A stretch of DNA of 64,000 nucleotides from Paraeggerthella sp964369725 (GCA_964369725.1 CAYJGC010000003.1:3382-67381), one strand, 5' to 3'. Positions 8,571 through 17,669 are shown, counted from the first letter of the stretch. Translations and numbers: made by a program. Notes: generated from the letters alone by a model not told the origin.

Positions 8571-9857
8571 TTATCCCCGCAGTTTTTCAAGGTAGGCAAG
8601 CTTGATGCAGCAAATCAAAACATCCATAGCAGCATCAAGTTCCTCAACAGGAGGAAGGCTGGGTGCTATGCGAATGTTAGAATCGCGCGGGTCTTTGCCG
8701 TAAGGATAAGTTGCTCCTGCATCGGTGAGGGTGACGCCTGCTTGTTTTGCTAACTCAACAGCGCGCGTTGCTGTACCTTCTGGTGCATCAAGAGAAACAA
8801 AGTAACCCCCGCGTGGACTATTCCATAAGCAGTTTCCCACTTCTGTTAACCCAGCTTCAAGTTTTTGTTGCACAAGGTCAAACTTTGGCCGTAGGAGAGC
8901 GGCGTGTTTTTCCATATGAGCAGCAATGCCGCGAGAGTCACGCAAAAACCGTACGTGACGCAATTGGTTTAATTTATCGTGCCCAATTGTCTGAACGCTC
9001 ATGCGATTTTTGATTTCAGTAATATTCGCGGGGCTTGCTGCAAGGGCAGCGATACCAGATCCTGGGAAGGTTACCTTTGAGGTAGACGTAAACTTATAGT
9101 AGCGATTCGGATTGCCTGCCTCATTGCATGCGCCAGCAATGTCAAGTACGCAGTCTTGACTCAAAGCGTCTGTGTAAAGATGATGAACGCTATAGGCGTT
9201 ATCCCAAAAAATTCTAAAGTCATTGGCTGCACATTTCATGTTAGCTAAGCGGCGTACAACGTCATCCGAATAAGTAATACCCGTAGGGTTTGAATATTTG
9301 GGTACGCACCAGATGCCTTTAATGGAAGAGTCGGCAGCGACCAAGGACTCAACTTCATCCATGCAAGGACCTTCGTCGGTCATGCTAACAGGAATCATTT
9401 GAATGCCAAAGGTTTCCGTTACCGCAAAATGACGATCATAGCCAGGCGAAGGGCAGAGCCACTTTACTTCTTCAAGACGGCACCACGGTGTTTCTCCGAG
9501 TGTGCCAAACATCCAACATCCGGCCATGGTGTCATACATAATGTTGAGACTTGCGTTGCCGAAAACTATGACATTTTCAGGTTTATCATCAAGCATGTAA
9601 GCCATTAAATCTTTGGCTTCAGGCAATCCGCACGTTACGCCATAGTTGCGACAGTCAGTATTGTCGACTGATATACAGCTTTCGCACGAACCTAGTATTC
9701 CTAGCATATCCATACTAAGGTCAAGTTGACTTTTTGAAGGTTTACCGCGAGCCATATTGAGCGCAAAATGCTGCTTTTTAAACTGGTCGTATTGTTGTTC
9801 AAGATCTTGCTGTAGCTGCTCTCGATCCCTAAGGTTCATATGGGCGTAATCTGCCAT
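8571..9857 (-). CDS. Aminotransferase class I, type Ic aspartate aminotransferase-like
   Basis: PLP enzyme of fold type I, in the family typified by the Corynebacterium AspT (Aminotran_MocR domain). The 428-residue protein has NMARGKPSKSQLDLS near the N-terminus, CVPKYSNPTGITYSDD as the NPTG motif, IFWDNAYSVHHL with the Asp that contacts PLP, FTSTSKVTFPGSG with the Schiff-base Lys, and IRIAPSLPP with the carboxylate-binding Arg. It likely interconverts aspartate/2-oxoglutarate and oxaloacetate/glutamate. The ATG at 9857 follows GAGAGGA; a further upstream start (9890) has no support. It is flanked by terminators or intergenic sequence, so it is a single-gene unit. Confidence 0.88.
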   Translation of the reverse strand: MADYAHMNLRDREQLQQDLEQQYDQFKKQHFALNMARGKPSKSQLDLSMDMLGILGSCESCISVDNTDCRNYGVTCGLPEAKDLMAYMLDDKPENVIVFGNASLNIMYDTMAGCWMFGTLGETPWCRLEEVKWLCPSPGYDRHFAVTETFGIQMIPVSMTDEGPCMDEVESLVAADSSIKGIWCVPKYSNPTGITYSDDVVRRLANMKCAANDFRIFWDNAYSVHHLYTDALSQDCVLDIAGACNEAGNPNRYYKFTSTSKVTFPGSGIAALAASPANITEIKNRMSVQTIGHDKLNQLRHVRFLRDSRGIAAHMEKHAALLRPKFDLVQQKLEAGLTEVGNCLWNSPRGGYFVSLDAPEGTATRAVELAKQAGVTLTDAGATYPYGKDPRDSNIRIAPSLPPVEELDAAMDVLICCIKLAYLEKLRG

Positions 9858-10239
9858 GTTTTGTCCTCTCAAAAGTAACACTCTTCTCATTCGTTAGTAT
9901 AAAACAAACCATAAACGCTTTACGATTAAATAAAATCAAATCATGCGAGAAATAGAAATTGCTAAAAGTGTATGATTGTTGTTGGGAAAAGCCCTGCTAG
10001 CTTGTGGGGCTACCTGTTTTATGTTCGGTTATAAAAACATACGCAACCCGCTTAGTGTCGGTGAAGGCGTACTCCAAGATTTTGATTTGCTCAGAGCAAT
10101 TGAAATAGTCTCTAACGATGCGCCAACGGCAATCTGAAGGAGAAGTGGATGTACAACACTTTCAAACACTTCAAGGTATACTGATTTTAGGTAATGCAGC
10201 GTCTTGCTGCTAACATTTACTACAGAAGGAAAAGACAAT
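9858..10239. other. Divergent intergenic region with short, broken-looking ORFs
   Basis: About 380 bases between the aminotransferase and the GNAT gene. An ATG at 10021 opens a 38-codon frame ending at 10137 (ending IEIVSNDAPTAI), and a different frame continues as EGEVDVQHFQTLQGILILG to about 10209. The two pieces read like successive segments of one protein separated by a frameshift, so this may be a decayed gene, but I cannot name it. Confidence 0.25.
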
Positions 10240-10899
10240 ATGGTCATCCCTGATTTGAAAGCAGTCACCGCAAATCAAGTAGAATTGCTTGATGCTTTGG
10301 CGGATATGACAGGAGAGAGTTTTCGTGAAGAAATGTGGCACGTTACTTTTATAGACGCTTTAGATGCGCTCGGTGCTAGTGAGAAAAGAAAGCTTGAGAT
10401 AACACAAAAAGAAATTCGAGCAAATTATAGCGTTACGGCACCGTATGGCTTTGTATACACGCTTGAAGATTATGCGGGAGCGGTGAATATATATCGTCGC
10501 AGTTTAGCCCAAGGTCTCACCTGGGAAGATTTTGAAAGTCGCTCGCTCGCTTTGCTCGAAAATGAGTTTAGCGCAGAAGAGAAAGCGGTTTTGTTGAACA
10601 GGGCTGAGGAGATGGCCGTTTTTACGGCGGATTGGGTATTTGATTATTTGGAAGAAGGAGAAGATTTCCTATACATTGCTTCAATTAGTATTGACCCTAA
10701 AAAACGGGGAACGGGAGCCTTTGCGCGTCTTTTTACACCACTGGTGGCCTATGCTCAGCAGCAAAACGTACCTCTTTTCCTCGATTGCTTTACCGATCGT
10801 CTTGAAGGACTCTACCAGCATTTTGGATTTGATGTCCTCAAGCGTGTTTCTTCGCCGGATTTCGAAATCGTTGAGCGCTGCATGGTCCTTAAATCCTAG
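10240..10899 (+). CDS. GNAT family N-acetyltransferase
   Basis: A 219-residue protein with a C-terminal GNAT fold. The core is IASISIDPKKRGTGAFARLF, the beta4/acetyl-CoA pyrophosphate-binding signature (R/Q-x-x-G-x-G/A), followed by the second half FLDCFTDRLEGLYQHFGFD, where Tyr in GLYQHFGF is the usual general-acid position. The first 100 residues are acidic and helical. The acceptor is unknown; members of this subgroup include small-molecule and drug acetyltransferases. ATG 10240 is preceded by GAAGGA. The stop codon lies within a 21-base palindrome. Confidence 0.82.
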   Translation: MVIPDLKAVTANQVELLDALADMTGESFREEMWHVTFIDALDALGASEKRKLEITQKEIRANYSVTAPYGFVYTLEDYAGAVNIYRRSLAQGLTWEDFESRSLALLENEFSAEEKAVLLNRAEEMAVFTADWVFDYLEEGEDFLYIASISIDPKKRGTGAFARLFTPLVAYAQQQNVPLFLDCFTDRLEGLYQHFGFDVLKRVSSPDFEIVERCMVLKS

Positions 10900-10913
10900 A
10901 CACTGTCTAGGAT
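10893..10913. repeat. 21-base palindrome over the GNAT stop codon
   Basis: ATCCTAGACA (10893-10902) and TGTCTAGGAT (10904-10913) are exact reverse complements around one base. It may act as a weak terminator (no T run follows) or as a binding site. Confidence 0.6.
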
Positions 10914-11151
10914 CGTTGTCGCGCTAAGTGTATGCGATACGAGTGTTGAGGGAGAGTGGAAGCTAACCAGTGCACGTTTTGGTAGCTATAGTTTGTTGTT
11001 GAAGATAGGTGCTAAAGCTGCTTTTTCGTTGCTGATAGCCCTTTAATACCAGTTCCAGCTTTCGATGCGTGTGAGTAGGAATTAAAATATGATAGGATAG
11101 GCTTAATCGCTCTGTACTATTGTCACCGCTATTGTTTATGAAAGGTTATTC

Positions 11152-11640
11152 ATGAAAGAACTTCCAGCACACCAGCTTGACCCTAAAATTAAAACTGTTT
11201 GGCGCATTAGTGATGCCATAGCACTCACCTTACTTTTTCTTGTTTGTTTTGTACCTTTTGTAATTGTCGCTGTGGTTAGTTCTGTGGATTGGGCTTATAT
11301 GGTTTCGCTCGCTATCGTTGTGGCGTATGTTGTGTTGATGGCGGTGTGGGTATTGGTGCTGCCTCCTATTCGTTTTGCAAGATGGCGCTACGAGCTTTCT
11401 CATGATTTTCTTGATATATCCAAGGGTATTGTTTGGCGTAAGCGCTACATCATTCCTTTTATTCGTGTCCAAAATACCGACACGCGACAAGGTCCAGTCT
11501 TGCGTGCTTTTGGGCTTTCAAGCACGACGGTTGCTACCGCAGCGGGTGAGCATGAAATTCCTGGTCTATTAACAGAAGAGGCTGAACAATTGCGCGACAA
11601 GGCTGCAGAGTTTGCTCGTCTTGCGCGGGAGGATGTGTAA
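11152..11640 (+). CDS. Bacterial PH-domain membrane protein (YdbS-like)
   Basis: A 162-residue protein with two hydrophobic segments (about 24-45 and 52-74) followed by a bacterial PH domain (bPH2), seen in RFARWRYELSHDFLDISKGIVWRKRYIIPFIRVQNTDTRQGP. This matches YdbS. The stop overlaps the start of the next gene by one base, so the two are translationally coupled and probably form a membrane complex. YdbS/YdbT pairs are linked to envelope stress and antimicrobial resistance in Firmicutes; the role here is inferred. Confidence 0.85.
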   Translation: MKELPAHQLDPKIKTVWRISDAIALTLLFLVCFVPFVIVAVVSSVDWAYMVSLAIVVAYVVLMAVWVLVLPPIRFARWRYELSHDFLDISKGIVWRKRYIIPFIRVQNTDTRQGPVLRAFGLSSTTVATAAGEHEIPGLLTEEAEQLRDKAAEFARLAREDV

Positions 11641-13361
11641 TGGAGGAGCAGGCGGACTTCCCACGTCATCACGTTCATCATAGTTACATTTGGCTCAATA
11701 GTGTAAAAACTGTCTTTACGATTTTGTTTGCGCTAGCCATTTCTTCCTTTGCGACTATTGCCAATGTTTTTACAAGCGGTGGATCTACCTTTAGTCTTGT
11801 GCTTAATCTGGGTATTATTGTTGGCGCATTTATTGTTTTGGTCGGTGTTGCCGCGCTTTCGCTTTGGTGGTCATACAAGCACTTGTATTATCAGTTGAGT
11901 GAAGAGGAGTTCAACCTGTATTCGGGTATTTTTAATAAAAAACGTGTTCACGTTCCTTATACGCGCATTCAGTCGGTTGATCAAAAGGCATCGCTTCTAC
12001 AGCGCATTTTCGGTGTTTGTACGCTGAATATCGATACGGCAGGTGGCGCTTCTAATAATGCAGTTCAGGTGCCCTATGTGTCTAAAGAGCAGGCCGAAGA
12101 TTTGAGACGTCAGTTGTTTGAAAGAAAAAATCAGACACAAGTGCAAAAGAATGCCGTTGCATCGGCAACGGCAGGAGCAACAGGCAATGTTTTAGATGCG
12201 CCTGCAGAGCTTTGGCAAGAGGTTCGTGGTGTGTTTGGCGGTGTGGACGCAAACACCGGAAACGTAACGTATGAGCATGGACTTACTAACAAAGAACTCA
12301 TATTTACAGGCTTGTCAAATAATACGGCATTTATCATAGTTGTTGTAGGTATTTTGTCTGTCGTTTCTCAGCTGTTTGACATGGTAGGTGGCACGGACGG
12401 TGGGTTGATGGACTCTGCGATAGACGGTGCGTCGGTGGTGGCTCAAAACGCCTTTGGAAATAATTTGCTGGCAATGGGAGTAGTAGCTTTTTTGTTTTTC
12501 TCAATAGTTTTATGGGCTGGTTCAGCAATCGGGTCGTGTATTTCGTTTGGTGGATTTAAAGCGCGTCGCCGAGACAATCGTATTGAGGTAGAACATGGAT
12601 TGTTGCAACATCAGTTGCAAGGTGTCGATATCAATCGCGTGCAGTATATTGCCATTAAGCAGAGTTTTATTCGTCGCCTTATGGGGTACTGTGAGCTTTC
12701 GTTGGGTAAGATAGATGCTGCAAAGAATACTGAAGATGCACAAAAATCAAACTTGAACACCCGGGGCGTCATCATTCATCCTTTTGTAAAGATGGATCGA
12801 GTGCCAGAAATATTAGGGGGGCTGGCACCGGAGTTTGCTGATATCCCACAAAAGTCTATTTCTTTGGCTCCGGTCGCACTTCGTCGTGCTGTAATACGAC
12901 GTTGTGTCTTGCAGGGATTAGGATTCTGGCTTGCGGTTGTATGTGCGATTATGCAAGTGACGGTATCTGTTGCTTCAGCATCCAATGCAGATTTGGCAGC
13001 AGTTGCTTCCTATATCAATAGTGCTTCGCTCATGATGTACGGGGTTTGCGTGGCGATTGCGATAATCGAACTCGTTGGTGCGGTTTTGTGGGTACGAGGA
13101 TCAAGCTTTGCCTATAACAGACAGTTCATGCAAATTAGCAACGGAGGATTTTCACGCGAGAGCATAACGTTTCCTCGTCGCAAACTTCAGTATGGCACTA
13201 TCCGTTCAAATCCTTTTCAACGGAAAGCTCATACGGTGACGATAGGTGTTCGTACAGCAGCAGGCATTGGGGGTACAACCACCAACCTTATTGATGTTGA
13301 CAAACAAGATGCACAAAAATGGTATATATGGATGCATCCACGAAGAAGTATGATAGAGTAA
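11640..13361 (+). CDS. Multi-PH-domain membrane protein (YdbT-like)
   Basis: A 573-residue protein with three bacterial PH-domain repeats, recognised from the repeated pattern of a hydrophobic hairpin, then LSEEEFNLYSGIFNKKRVHVPYTRIQSVDQ, RRDNRIEVEHGLLQHQLQGVDINRVQ and NRQFMQISNGGFSRESITFPRRKLQY. Membrane pairs lie near residues 20-75, 225-305 and 415-480. It is the expected partner of the shorter upstream protein. The middle has a low-complexity Ala/Gln stretch at about 165-190. Confidence 0.85.
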   Translation: MEEQADFPRHHVHHSYIWLNSVKTVFTILFALAISSFATIANVFTSGGSTFSLVLNLGIIVGAFIVLVGVAALSLWWSYKHLYYQLSEEEFNLYSGIFNKKRVHVPYTRIQSVDQKASLLQRIFGVCTLNIDTAGGASNNAVQVPYVSKEQAEDLRRQLFERKNQTQVQKNAVASATAGATGNVLDAPAELWQEVRGVFGGVDANTGNVTYEHGLTNKELIFTGLSNNTAFIIVVVGILSVVSQLFDMVGGTDGGLMDSAIDGASVVAQNAFGNNLLAMGVVAFLFFSIVLWAGSAIGSCISFGGFKARRRDNRIEVEHGLLQHQLQGVDINRVQYIAIKQSFIRRLMGYCELSLGKIDAAKNTEDAQKSNLNTRGVIIHPFVKMDRVPEILGGLAPEFADIPQKSISLAPVALRRAVIRRCVLQGLGFWLAVVCAIMQVTVSVASASNADLAAVASYINSASLMMYGVCVAIAIIELVGAVLWVRGSSFAYNRQFMQISNGGFSRESITFPRRKLQYGTIRSNPFQRKAHTVTIGVRTAAGIGGTTTNLIDVDKQDAQKWYIWMHPRRSMIE

Positions 13362-13365
13362 GCTT

Positions 13366-14175
13366 ATGACGAAAAAGATAGCATCAGATACGCAAAACCC
13401 TCGAAGTATGAGCTCCCGTTTTGTGGAGCAACCTTCTTGTGGCTGGACGCCGTCTCAATTCAAGCCAACAGATTATAGGGATATTAAAAAGCACCGTAAC
13501 GATATTTCTCATACGTCTGCTAGTGAAGAAAACAAGGCGCGCAAAATTCGTGAATACACCTTAGGAGAAGAAATTACCAATTCCATCACTCATGGAATTG
13601 GTGCTTTGTTTGCTGTAGCGGCTGTTCCTGTGTTGACGGTAAGTGCTGTTAAGGCTGGCGGAGGTATTTATTTATTTGCCGCTTTGGTTTATACGCTTAC
13701 CATGTTGTTGGAATATGTTATGTCTACGCTCTATCACGCTATTTCAGCAGAGCGTGCAAAGAAAGTTTTCAAGATACTCGATCACAGTTTCATCTATCTG
13801 TTTATTGCCGGTTCGTATACGCCGTTTTGTTTAATTACCCTTGCCGATGCGGGCGGTATAGGACTGAGTATTTTTGTTTGGGCTGTTGCTTTGGTCGGTG
13901 TTGTTTGCGAGGCGTTTTGGGTGTTTCGTCCGCGCTGGATCTCTGCGGTATTGTATCTGATATTAGGCTGGAGTATAGTTTGGTATATTCCGGAGCTCAT
14001 AGCAGCTATTTCCACAGGTGGTTTGTGGCTGCTTATTGGTGGCGGACTGTGTTATTCAGTTGGATGTATTTTCTATATATTAAAAAAGATACCTTATATG
14101 CACTCGGTATTTCATCTGTGGGTTCTTGCAGGAAGCGTTTTGCAGTTTCTTGCAATCTTTTTATATATCATTTAA
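13366..14175 (+). CDS. Hemolysin III / PAQR family membrane protein
   Basis: A seven-helix PAQR-type membrane protein of 269 residues. The family core starts at EEITNSITHGIGALFAV (about residue 68) and keeps the metal-binding residues: Ser and His in STLYHAISAERA, Asp in KILDHSFIYLFIAGSYTPF and the C-terminal HSVFHLWV pair of His. Members are putative metal-dependent hydrolases or channels. The first 65 residues are polar and not found in the family core. The start is the ATG at 13366, 5 bases after the PH-domain gene, without a strong site, suggesting coupling. Confidence 0.88.
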   Translation: MTKKIASDTQNPRSMSSRFVEQPSCGWTPSQFKPTDYRDIKKHRNDISHTSASEENKARKIREYTLGEEITNSITHGIGALFAVAAVPVLTVSAVKAGGGIYLFAALVYTLTMLLEYVMSTLYHAISAERAKKVFKILDHSFIYLFIAGSYTPFCLITLADAGGIGLSIFVWAVALVGVVCEAFWVFRPRWISAVLYLILGWSIVWYIPELIAAISTGGLWLLIGGGLCYSVGCIFYILKKIPYMHSVFHLWVLAGSVLQFLAIFLYII

Positions 14176-14188
14176 AAGGTAGGCCTTT

Positions 14189-15517
14189 ATGGAAATTGGT
14201 TTAAGCATTGGTGTAACGTTTATCCTTGTCCTCGTGAATGGCTTTTTTTCTATGTCAGAAATGGCGTTGGTTAATGCAAAGATGGTGATATTGCAGCATG
14301 AGGCAGATGCTGGCGACAAGCGTGCTGCTCGCGCGGTTGCTCTTGCAAAAGATTCGGGTCAGTTGTTGGCGACTATTCAGGTTGCCATTACCCTGGTAGG
14401 ATTTTTCGCTGCAGCAGCTGCTTCGACAACGTTGTCAGAGCCTTTGTCTGCGTGGATGTCTGGATTTGGCGTTGGTTGGATTGCTACAATTTCTCCTGCT
14501 TTAGCTCCTATTGTTATTACGCTTTTGGTTTCGTATGTAAGTATTGTCGTAGGCGAGCTGGTTCCAAAACGCATGGCGCTTGCTGATGCTGAAGGTGTAA
14601 GCAAGATGGTTGCAGGCACTCTTACGTCGTTTGCTAAATTTTCATCCCCGTTAGTCACACTTACTTCAAGCTCAGCGAATGCTCTTTCAAAATTGTTTGG
14701 CATAAAAAATGCTGACGAGCGCCAATCTCTTTCGGAAGAAGAAATTAAATACATGGTTACCGGCAATGAAGAGTTACTCGACGATGAGAAACGTATGATT
14801 CATGATATTTTAACTTTAGGAGATATGTCGGTTCATGAGATTATGCGACCTCGTGTAGACATGGTCTTGGTTGAAGATTCGTGTACGGTTCGTCAGGCAT
14901 TAGAGCGTATGAGGGAGACCGGGCACACACGCTTGCCGGTATATCATGAAAACATTGATCATATTATGGGCATTGTTCACTATAAAGATTTGACTGACCT
15001 TTTGATTGATGGTAAAGAGCAGGAAACGGTAGGATTGCATGTTTACGATGCAATGTTTATACCGCAAACAAAAGACATTTATCCACTGCTTGCTGATATG
15101 CAAACCAACAGACAGCAAATGGCTATTGTGGTGGATGAGTATGGTGGAACGGACGGTTTAATCACGGTCGAAGATATCATTGAGGAAATCGTTGGAGAAA
15201 TCATTGATGAAAGCGATCAAGAGAACCCCTTTGTAGAGCAGCTTGAAGATGCTGCTTGGATGGTTGATGGCCGCCTTCCGGTGGAAGATGCTATAGAAAT
15301 GGGTTGGCCAATTGTAGACTCCCCAGACTACGAAACTATTGCAGGTTGGCTTATTAGTGCTCTTGATACCGTTCCGCAAACAGGGGATTCTTACAAGGTG
15401 GATGGTTGTCAGTTCACTATTGCCTCAATGCGTCATCGCCGTGTTTTAAAAATTCATGTGGAGCAAGAAAACACCAAATCGCAAGAAACAAGCGCGGGTG
15501 CTTTGAGCGCTGAATAG
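14189..15517 (+). CDS. CNNM/CorC-type membrane protein (DUF21, CBS pair, CorC/HlyC domain)
   Basis: A 442-residue protein with a DUF21 (CNNM) transmembrane domain (about 1-180, SMSEMALVNAKM near the start), a Bateman module of two CBS domains (about 205-330, MRPRVDMVLVEDSCTVRQALE and MFIPQTKDIYPLLADMQ) and a C-terminal CorC_HlyC domain (VEQLEDAAWMVDGRLPVEDA). The CNNM family handles Mg2+ efflux or other divalent-cation homeostasis. It is 13 bases after the hemolysin III gene and 9 before a PspC gene, as one operon. Confidence 0.92.
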   Translation: MEIGLSIGVTFILVLVNGFFSMSEMALVNAKMVILQHEADAGDKRAARAVALAKDSGQLLATIQVAITLVGFFAAAAASTTLSEPLSAWMSGFGVGWIATISPALAPIVITLLVSYVSIVVGELVPKRMALADAEGVSKMVAGTLTSFAKFSSPLVTLTSSSANALSKLFGIKNADERQSLSEEEIKYMVTGNEELLDDEKRMIHDILTLGDMSVHEIMRPRVDMVLVEDSCTVRQALERMRETGHTRLPVYHENIDHIMGIVHYKDLTDLLIDGKEQETVGLHVYDAMFIPQTKDIYPLLADMQTNRQQMAIVVDEYGGTDGLITVEDIIEEIVGEIIDESDQENPFVEQLEDAAWMVDGRLPVEDAIEMGWPIVDSPDYETIAGWLISALDTVPQTGDSYKVDGCQFTIASMRHRRVLKIHVEQENTKSQETSAGALSAE

Positions 15518-15526
15518 GAGTAGCTT

Positions 15527-16501
15527 GTGGTTGAAAGGAAATCAATATATCGGTCACGCGACAAGGCTATAGCTGGTGTTTGTTCTGGTGTAGCAAAGCG
15601 TTTCGACTCTGATGCACTTGTTGTGCGTATCTTAGCATTGATATTGCTTTTACCTACCTTTGGCTTGATTGGTGTGGCTTATATTTTTCTCGGTATTTTA
15701 CTTCCTCAAGACCCCTACGAAATAGAAAATCCTGCAGCGTCCTTGCGTGAGAAAAGTATGCAAGAACATAACGAAATTCCTTGCGAGATGAATGCGGTAA
15801 GCGAGGAAGAGCAACCGCGCGTGGTAAGTGCTGCTCAGGTTGCAGGATGGCGATACATGCCTCCTACGTTAGATAATCAAGAGCTTGAAATAATGCAGGC
15901 AAGTGTTGCGCATACACCACCAGTTCCACCGGCGACAGCAGAGGTAAAACAACCCGTTTCGGCTCCGGTGCTCTTGCTTCCTGATGAGCCTGCAAAAGAA
16001 ATCTCTTCGCAAAGCATACGGGCTGCTTTATGGGGTGGATCAATTCTTTTGTTTGTTGGAGCCGTGAGTGCAATCTCGATGCTTATAGAAGATATATCTT
16101 GGTGGCAATACTGGCCTTTGATAATTGTGATTTTGGGTATCGTTCGTATGGTAGTGCCCGGTTCAGACGGTTATCTTATGCGTCGTTTTATCGATGGAGC
16201 AGAGTGCTTCTTAGTTGGCTTGACGCTTTTTGTATTGAGTATAGGAATTTTTGCGTGGATGTCGATAGGAAACATGCTGTCTCATCTGTGGCCGTTGCTT
16301 ATTATGGCTGGCGCATTTCGCATTTTGGGAGGAGTGCTCAAGTCTCCTATCTTTATAGTATGTGAGGGAATTTCCTTTGCCGCTTTCTGTATTTTTGGTC
16401 TTGCGTGGTTTTCTTATCCTGGGTTAGTGCAGCAGCTAGTTGTTGTAATACCCCGTGGACGGGCGTATCAGTTCGATTTTGTGCCGATGGCGCCTTTTTA
16501 G
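15527..16501 (+). CDS. PspC domain membrane protein
   Basis: Begins with a PspC domain (residues 1-65: IYRSRDKAIAGVCSGVAKRFDSDALVVRI, then LPTFGLIGVAYIFLGILLPQD). A Pro/Glu-rich linker follows (about 70-165), then several hydrophobic segments (170-315), giving a 324-residue membrane protein like PspC-type regulators that sense envelope stress. GTG 15527 follows AGGAG. It closes the envelope block started at 11152. Confidence 0.85.
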   Translation: MVERKSIYRSRDKAIAGVCSGVAKRFDSDALVVRILALILLLPTFGLIGVAYIFLGILLPQDPYEIENPAASLREKSMQEHNEIPCEMNAVSEEEQPRVVSAAQVAGWRYMPPTLDNQELEIMQASVAHTPPVPPATAEVKQPVSAPVLLLPDEPAKEISSQSIRAALWGGSILLFVGAVSAISMLIEDISWWQYWPLIIVILGIVRMVVPGSDGYLMRRFIDGAECFLVGLTLFVLSIGIFAWMSIGNMLSHLWPLLIMAGAFRILGGVLKSPIFIVCEGISFAAFCIFGLAWFSYPGLVQQLVVVIPRGRAYQFDFVPMAPF

Positions 16502-16589
16502 TTTTCATTGAAATACTGCTATTTATCAGGGATTTCTTACATTTGTAAAGATGTCAAGCGAATAAATAGTGAAGAGAGCCACCATATTT

Positions 16590-16619
16590 TTGTACTTTTG
16601 TCCAATTTTCAGGTAGAAT
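16590..16619 (+). promoter_or_regulatory. Candidate promoter of the glucosaminidase-like gene
   Basis: TTGTAC (16590-16595), an 18-base spacer and TAGAAT (16614-16619). It would give a leader of roughly 110 bases that includes the AGCCACC/GGTGGCT hairpin at 16686-16701. Confidence 0.45.
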
Positions 16620-16685
16620 ACGTCAGGTCAAAACAACATATATGCCCTACAGGCAGCAATTCTTCTAACAACATCCTACGCTGTC

Positions 16686-16701
16686 AGCCACCAAGGTGGC
16701 T
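16686..16701 (+). promoter_or_regulatory. Leader hairpin before the glucosaminidase-like gene
   Basis: AGCCACC and GGTGGCT are exact complements, separated by AA, within the untranslated leader 35 bases before the start codon. Cell-wall hydrolase genes of Actinobacteria often carry cyclic-di-AMP riboswitches; I could not match that consensus, so the function is unknown. Confidence 0.4.
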
Positions 16702-16735
16702 TGTAGTCGTGTGTTGTCATAGAAAGGGATACGCT

Positions 16736-17518
16736 TTGGCTGCAAGACGCGCTATACAACGGAAGACAAATGTGGTTGCGAAATTTATTGCAGCTGCGGT
16801 TGTTTCTTGCGTGCTAGCGGGATTTATTGGCTTTAATTTTGCCTCTGCAGACAACACGAATGCTCCTCTTGCGGGCGAATTTGGTATCGGATCTACGAGT
16901 GTCTCCTTGCAACTTGAACAAGGGGCATCAAGTAGTCTGTCAAGTGCTGGTGTGGCAGAGGCGAGTGTTTTAGGTACTGCTATGGCTCGTGATATTTCAC
17001 AAAACGTAGCTGACATTAAAGCAGAAGAAGAAGCTGCTCGCATTGCAGCGGAAGAAGCGGCTCGTCTAGAGGCGGAAGAGCGTGTTGCTGCTGCTGAGGC
17101 TGCTCGCATTGACCAATTAGCCGCTTCGCTTACGGAAATTGACTGGAGTGTTGGCAAGGATGCTTTTATTACCGAGTGGACAGGTCGCATTGATTCGTAT
17201 TTAGCGGGTTCTCCCTTGTCGGGTTATGGTGTGGTTTTCGCCCAGGCAGCATGGGATTACGGTATCGACCCCCGTTTTTCGCCTGCTATATCTAACACTG
17301 AAAGCACCAAAGGAGCTAATTGCTTCATGCCTTACAATGCTTGGGGCTGGATGGGCACGGAGTCGTGGTCAAGCTGGGATCAATCAATTTATGCCCACGC
17401 AAAAGGTCTTTCGGCAGGTTACGGTTACTCAATTACTATAGCGGGAGCTCAAAAATATTGCCCGCCAACTTATTTGGATTGGTACGAAAAAACCCTGTCG
17501 CAAATGCAGATGATTTAA
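16736..17518 (+). CDS. Secreted glucosaminidase/lysozyme-like protein
   Basis: A 260-residue exported protein. A membrane segment or signal peptide lies at about 15-38 (AAAVVSCVLAGFIGFNFA), then an Ala/Glu-rich coiled coil (about 85-125) and a C-terminal domain containing GVVFAQAAWDYGIDPRFSPAISNTESTKG and NAWGWMGTESWSSWDQSIYAHAKGL, the Glu and aromatic pattern of glucosaminidase-type (GH73/lysozyme-like) domains. It likely acts on peptidoglycan. The TTG at 16736 is preferred because AAAGGGA precedes it; an open frame continues to 16508 but without a ribosome-binding site. Confidence 0.75.
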   Translation: MAARRAIQRKTNVVAKFIAAAVVSCVLAGFIGFNFASADNTNAPLAGEFGIGSTSVSLQLEQGASSSLSSAGVAEASVLGTAMARDISQNVADIKAEEEAARIAAEEAARLEAEERVAAAEAARIDQLAASLTEIDWSVGKDAFITEWTGRIDSYLAGSPLSGYGVVFAQAAWDYGIDPRFSPAISNTESTKGANCFMPYNAWGWMGTESWSSWDQSIYAHAKGLSAGYGYSITIAGAQKYCPPTYLDWYEKTLSQMQMI

Positions 17519-17520
17519 GC

Positions 17521-17545
17521 AAAAGCCGCAATTAGCGGCTTTTTT
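17521..17545 (+). terminator. Intrinsic terminator
   Basis: AAAAGCCGC (17521-17529), 5-base loop, GCGGCTTTT (17535-17543) and a T run, directly after the glucosaminidase-like gene. Confidence 0.93.
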
Positions 17546-17669
17546 GCGGCTTCACCACTTCTTTTTAGTTATCCTGTCGTTTGACGTTGTTTTCTTTCCC
17601 AATTGCTCTTCTTAGAGTATGCTATAGCTAGCAAAAAGAGGCATGATTTGTGCCAAGGAAAGGACTCAT

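Noticed and set aside
16508..16735. N-terminal extension of the glucosaminidase-like protein
   Set aside because: The extra region has no ribosome-binding site, covers the likely promoter and hairpin, and would bury the signal peptide.
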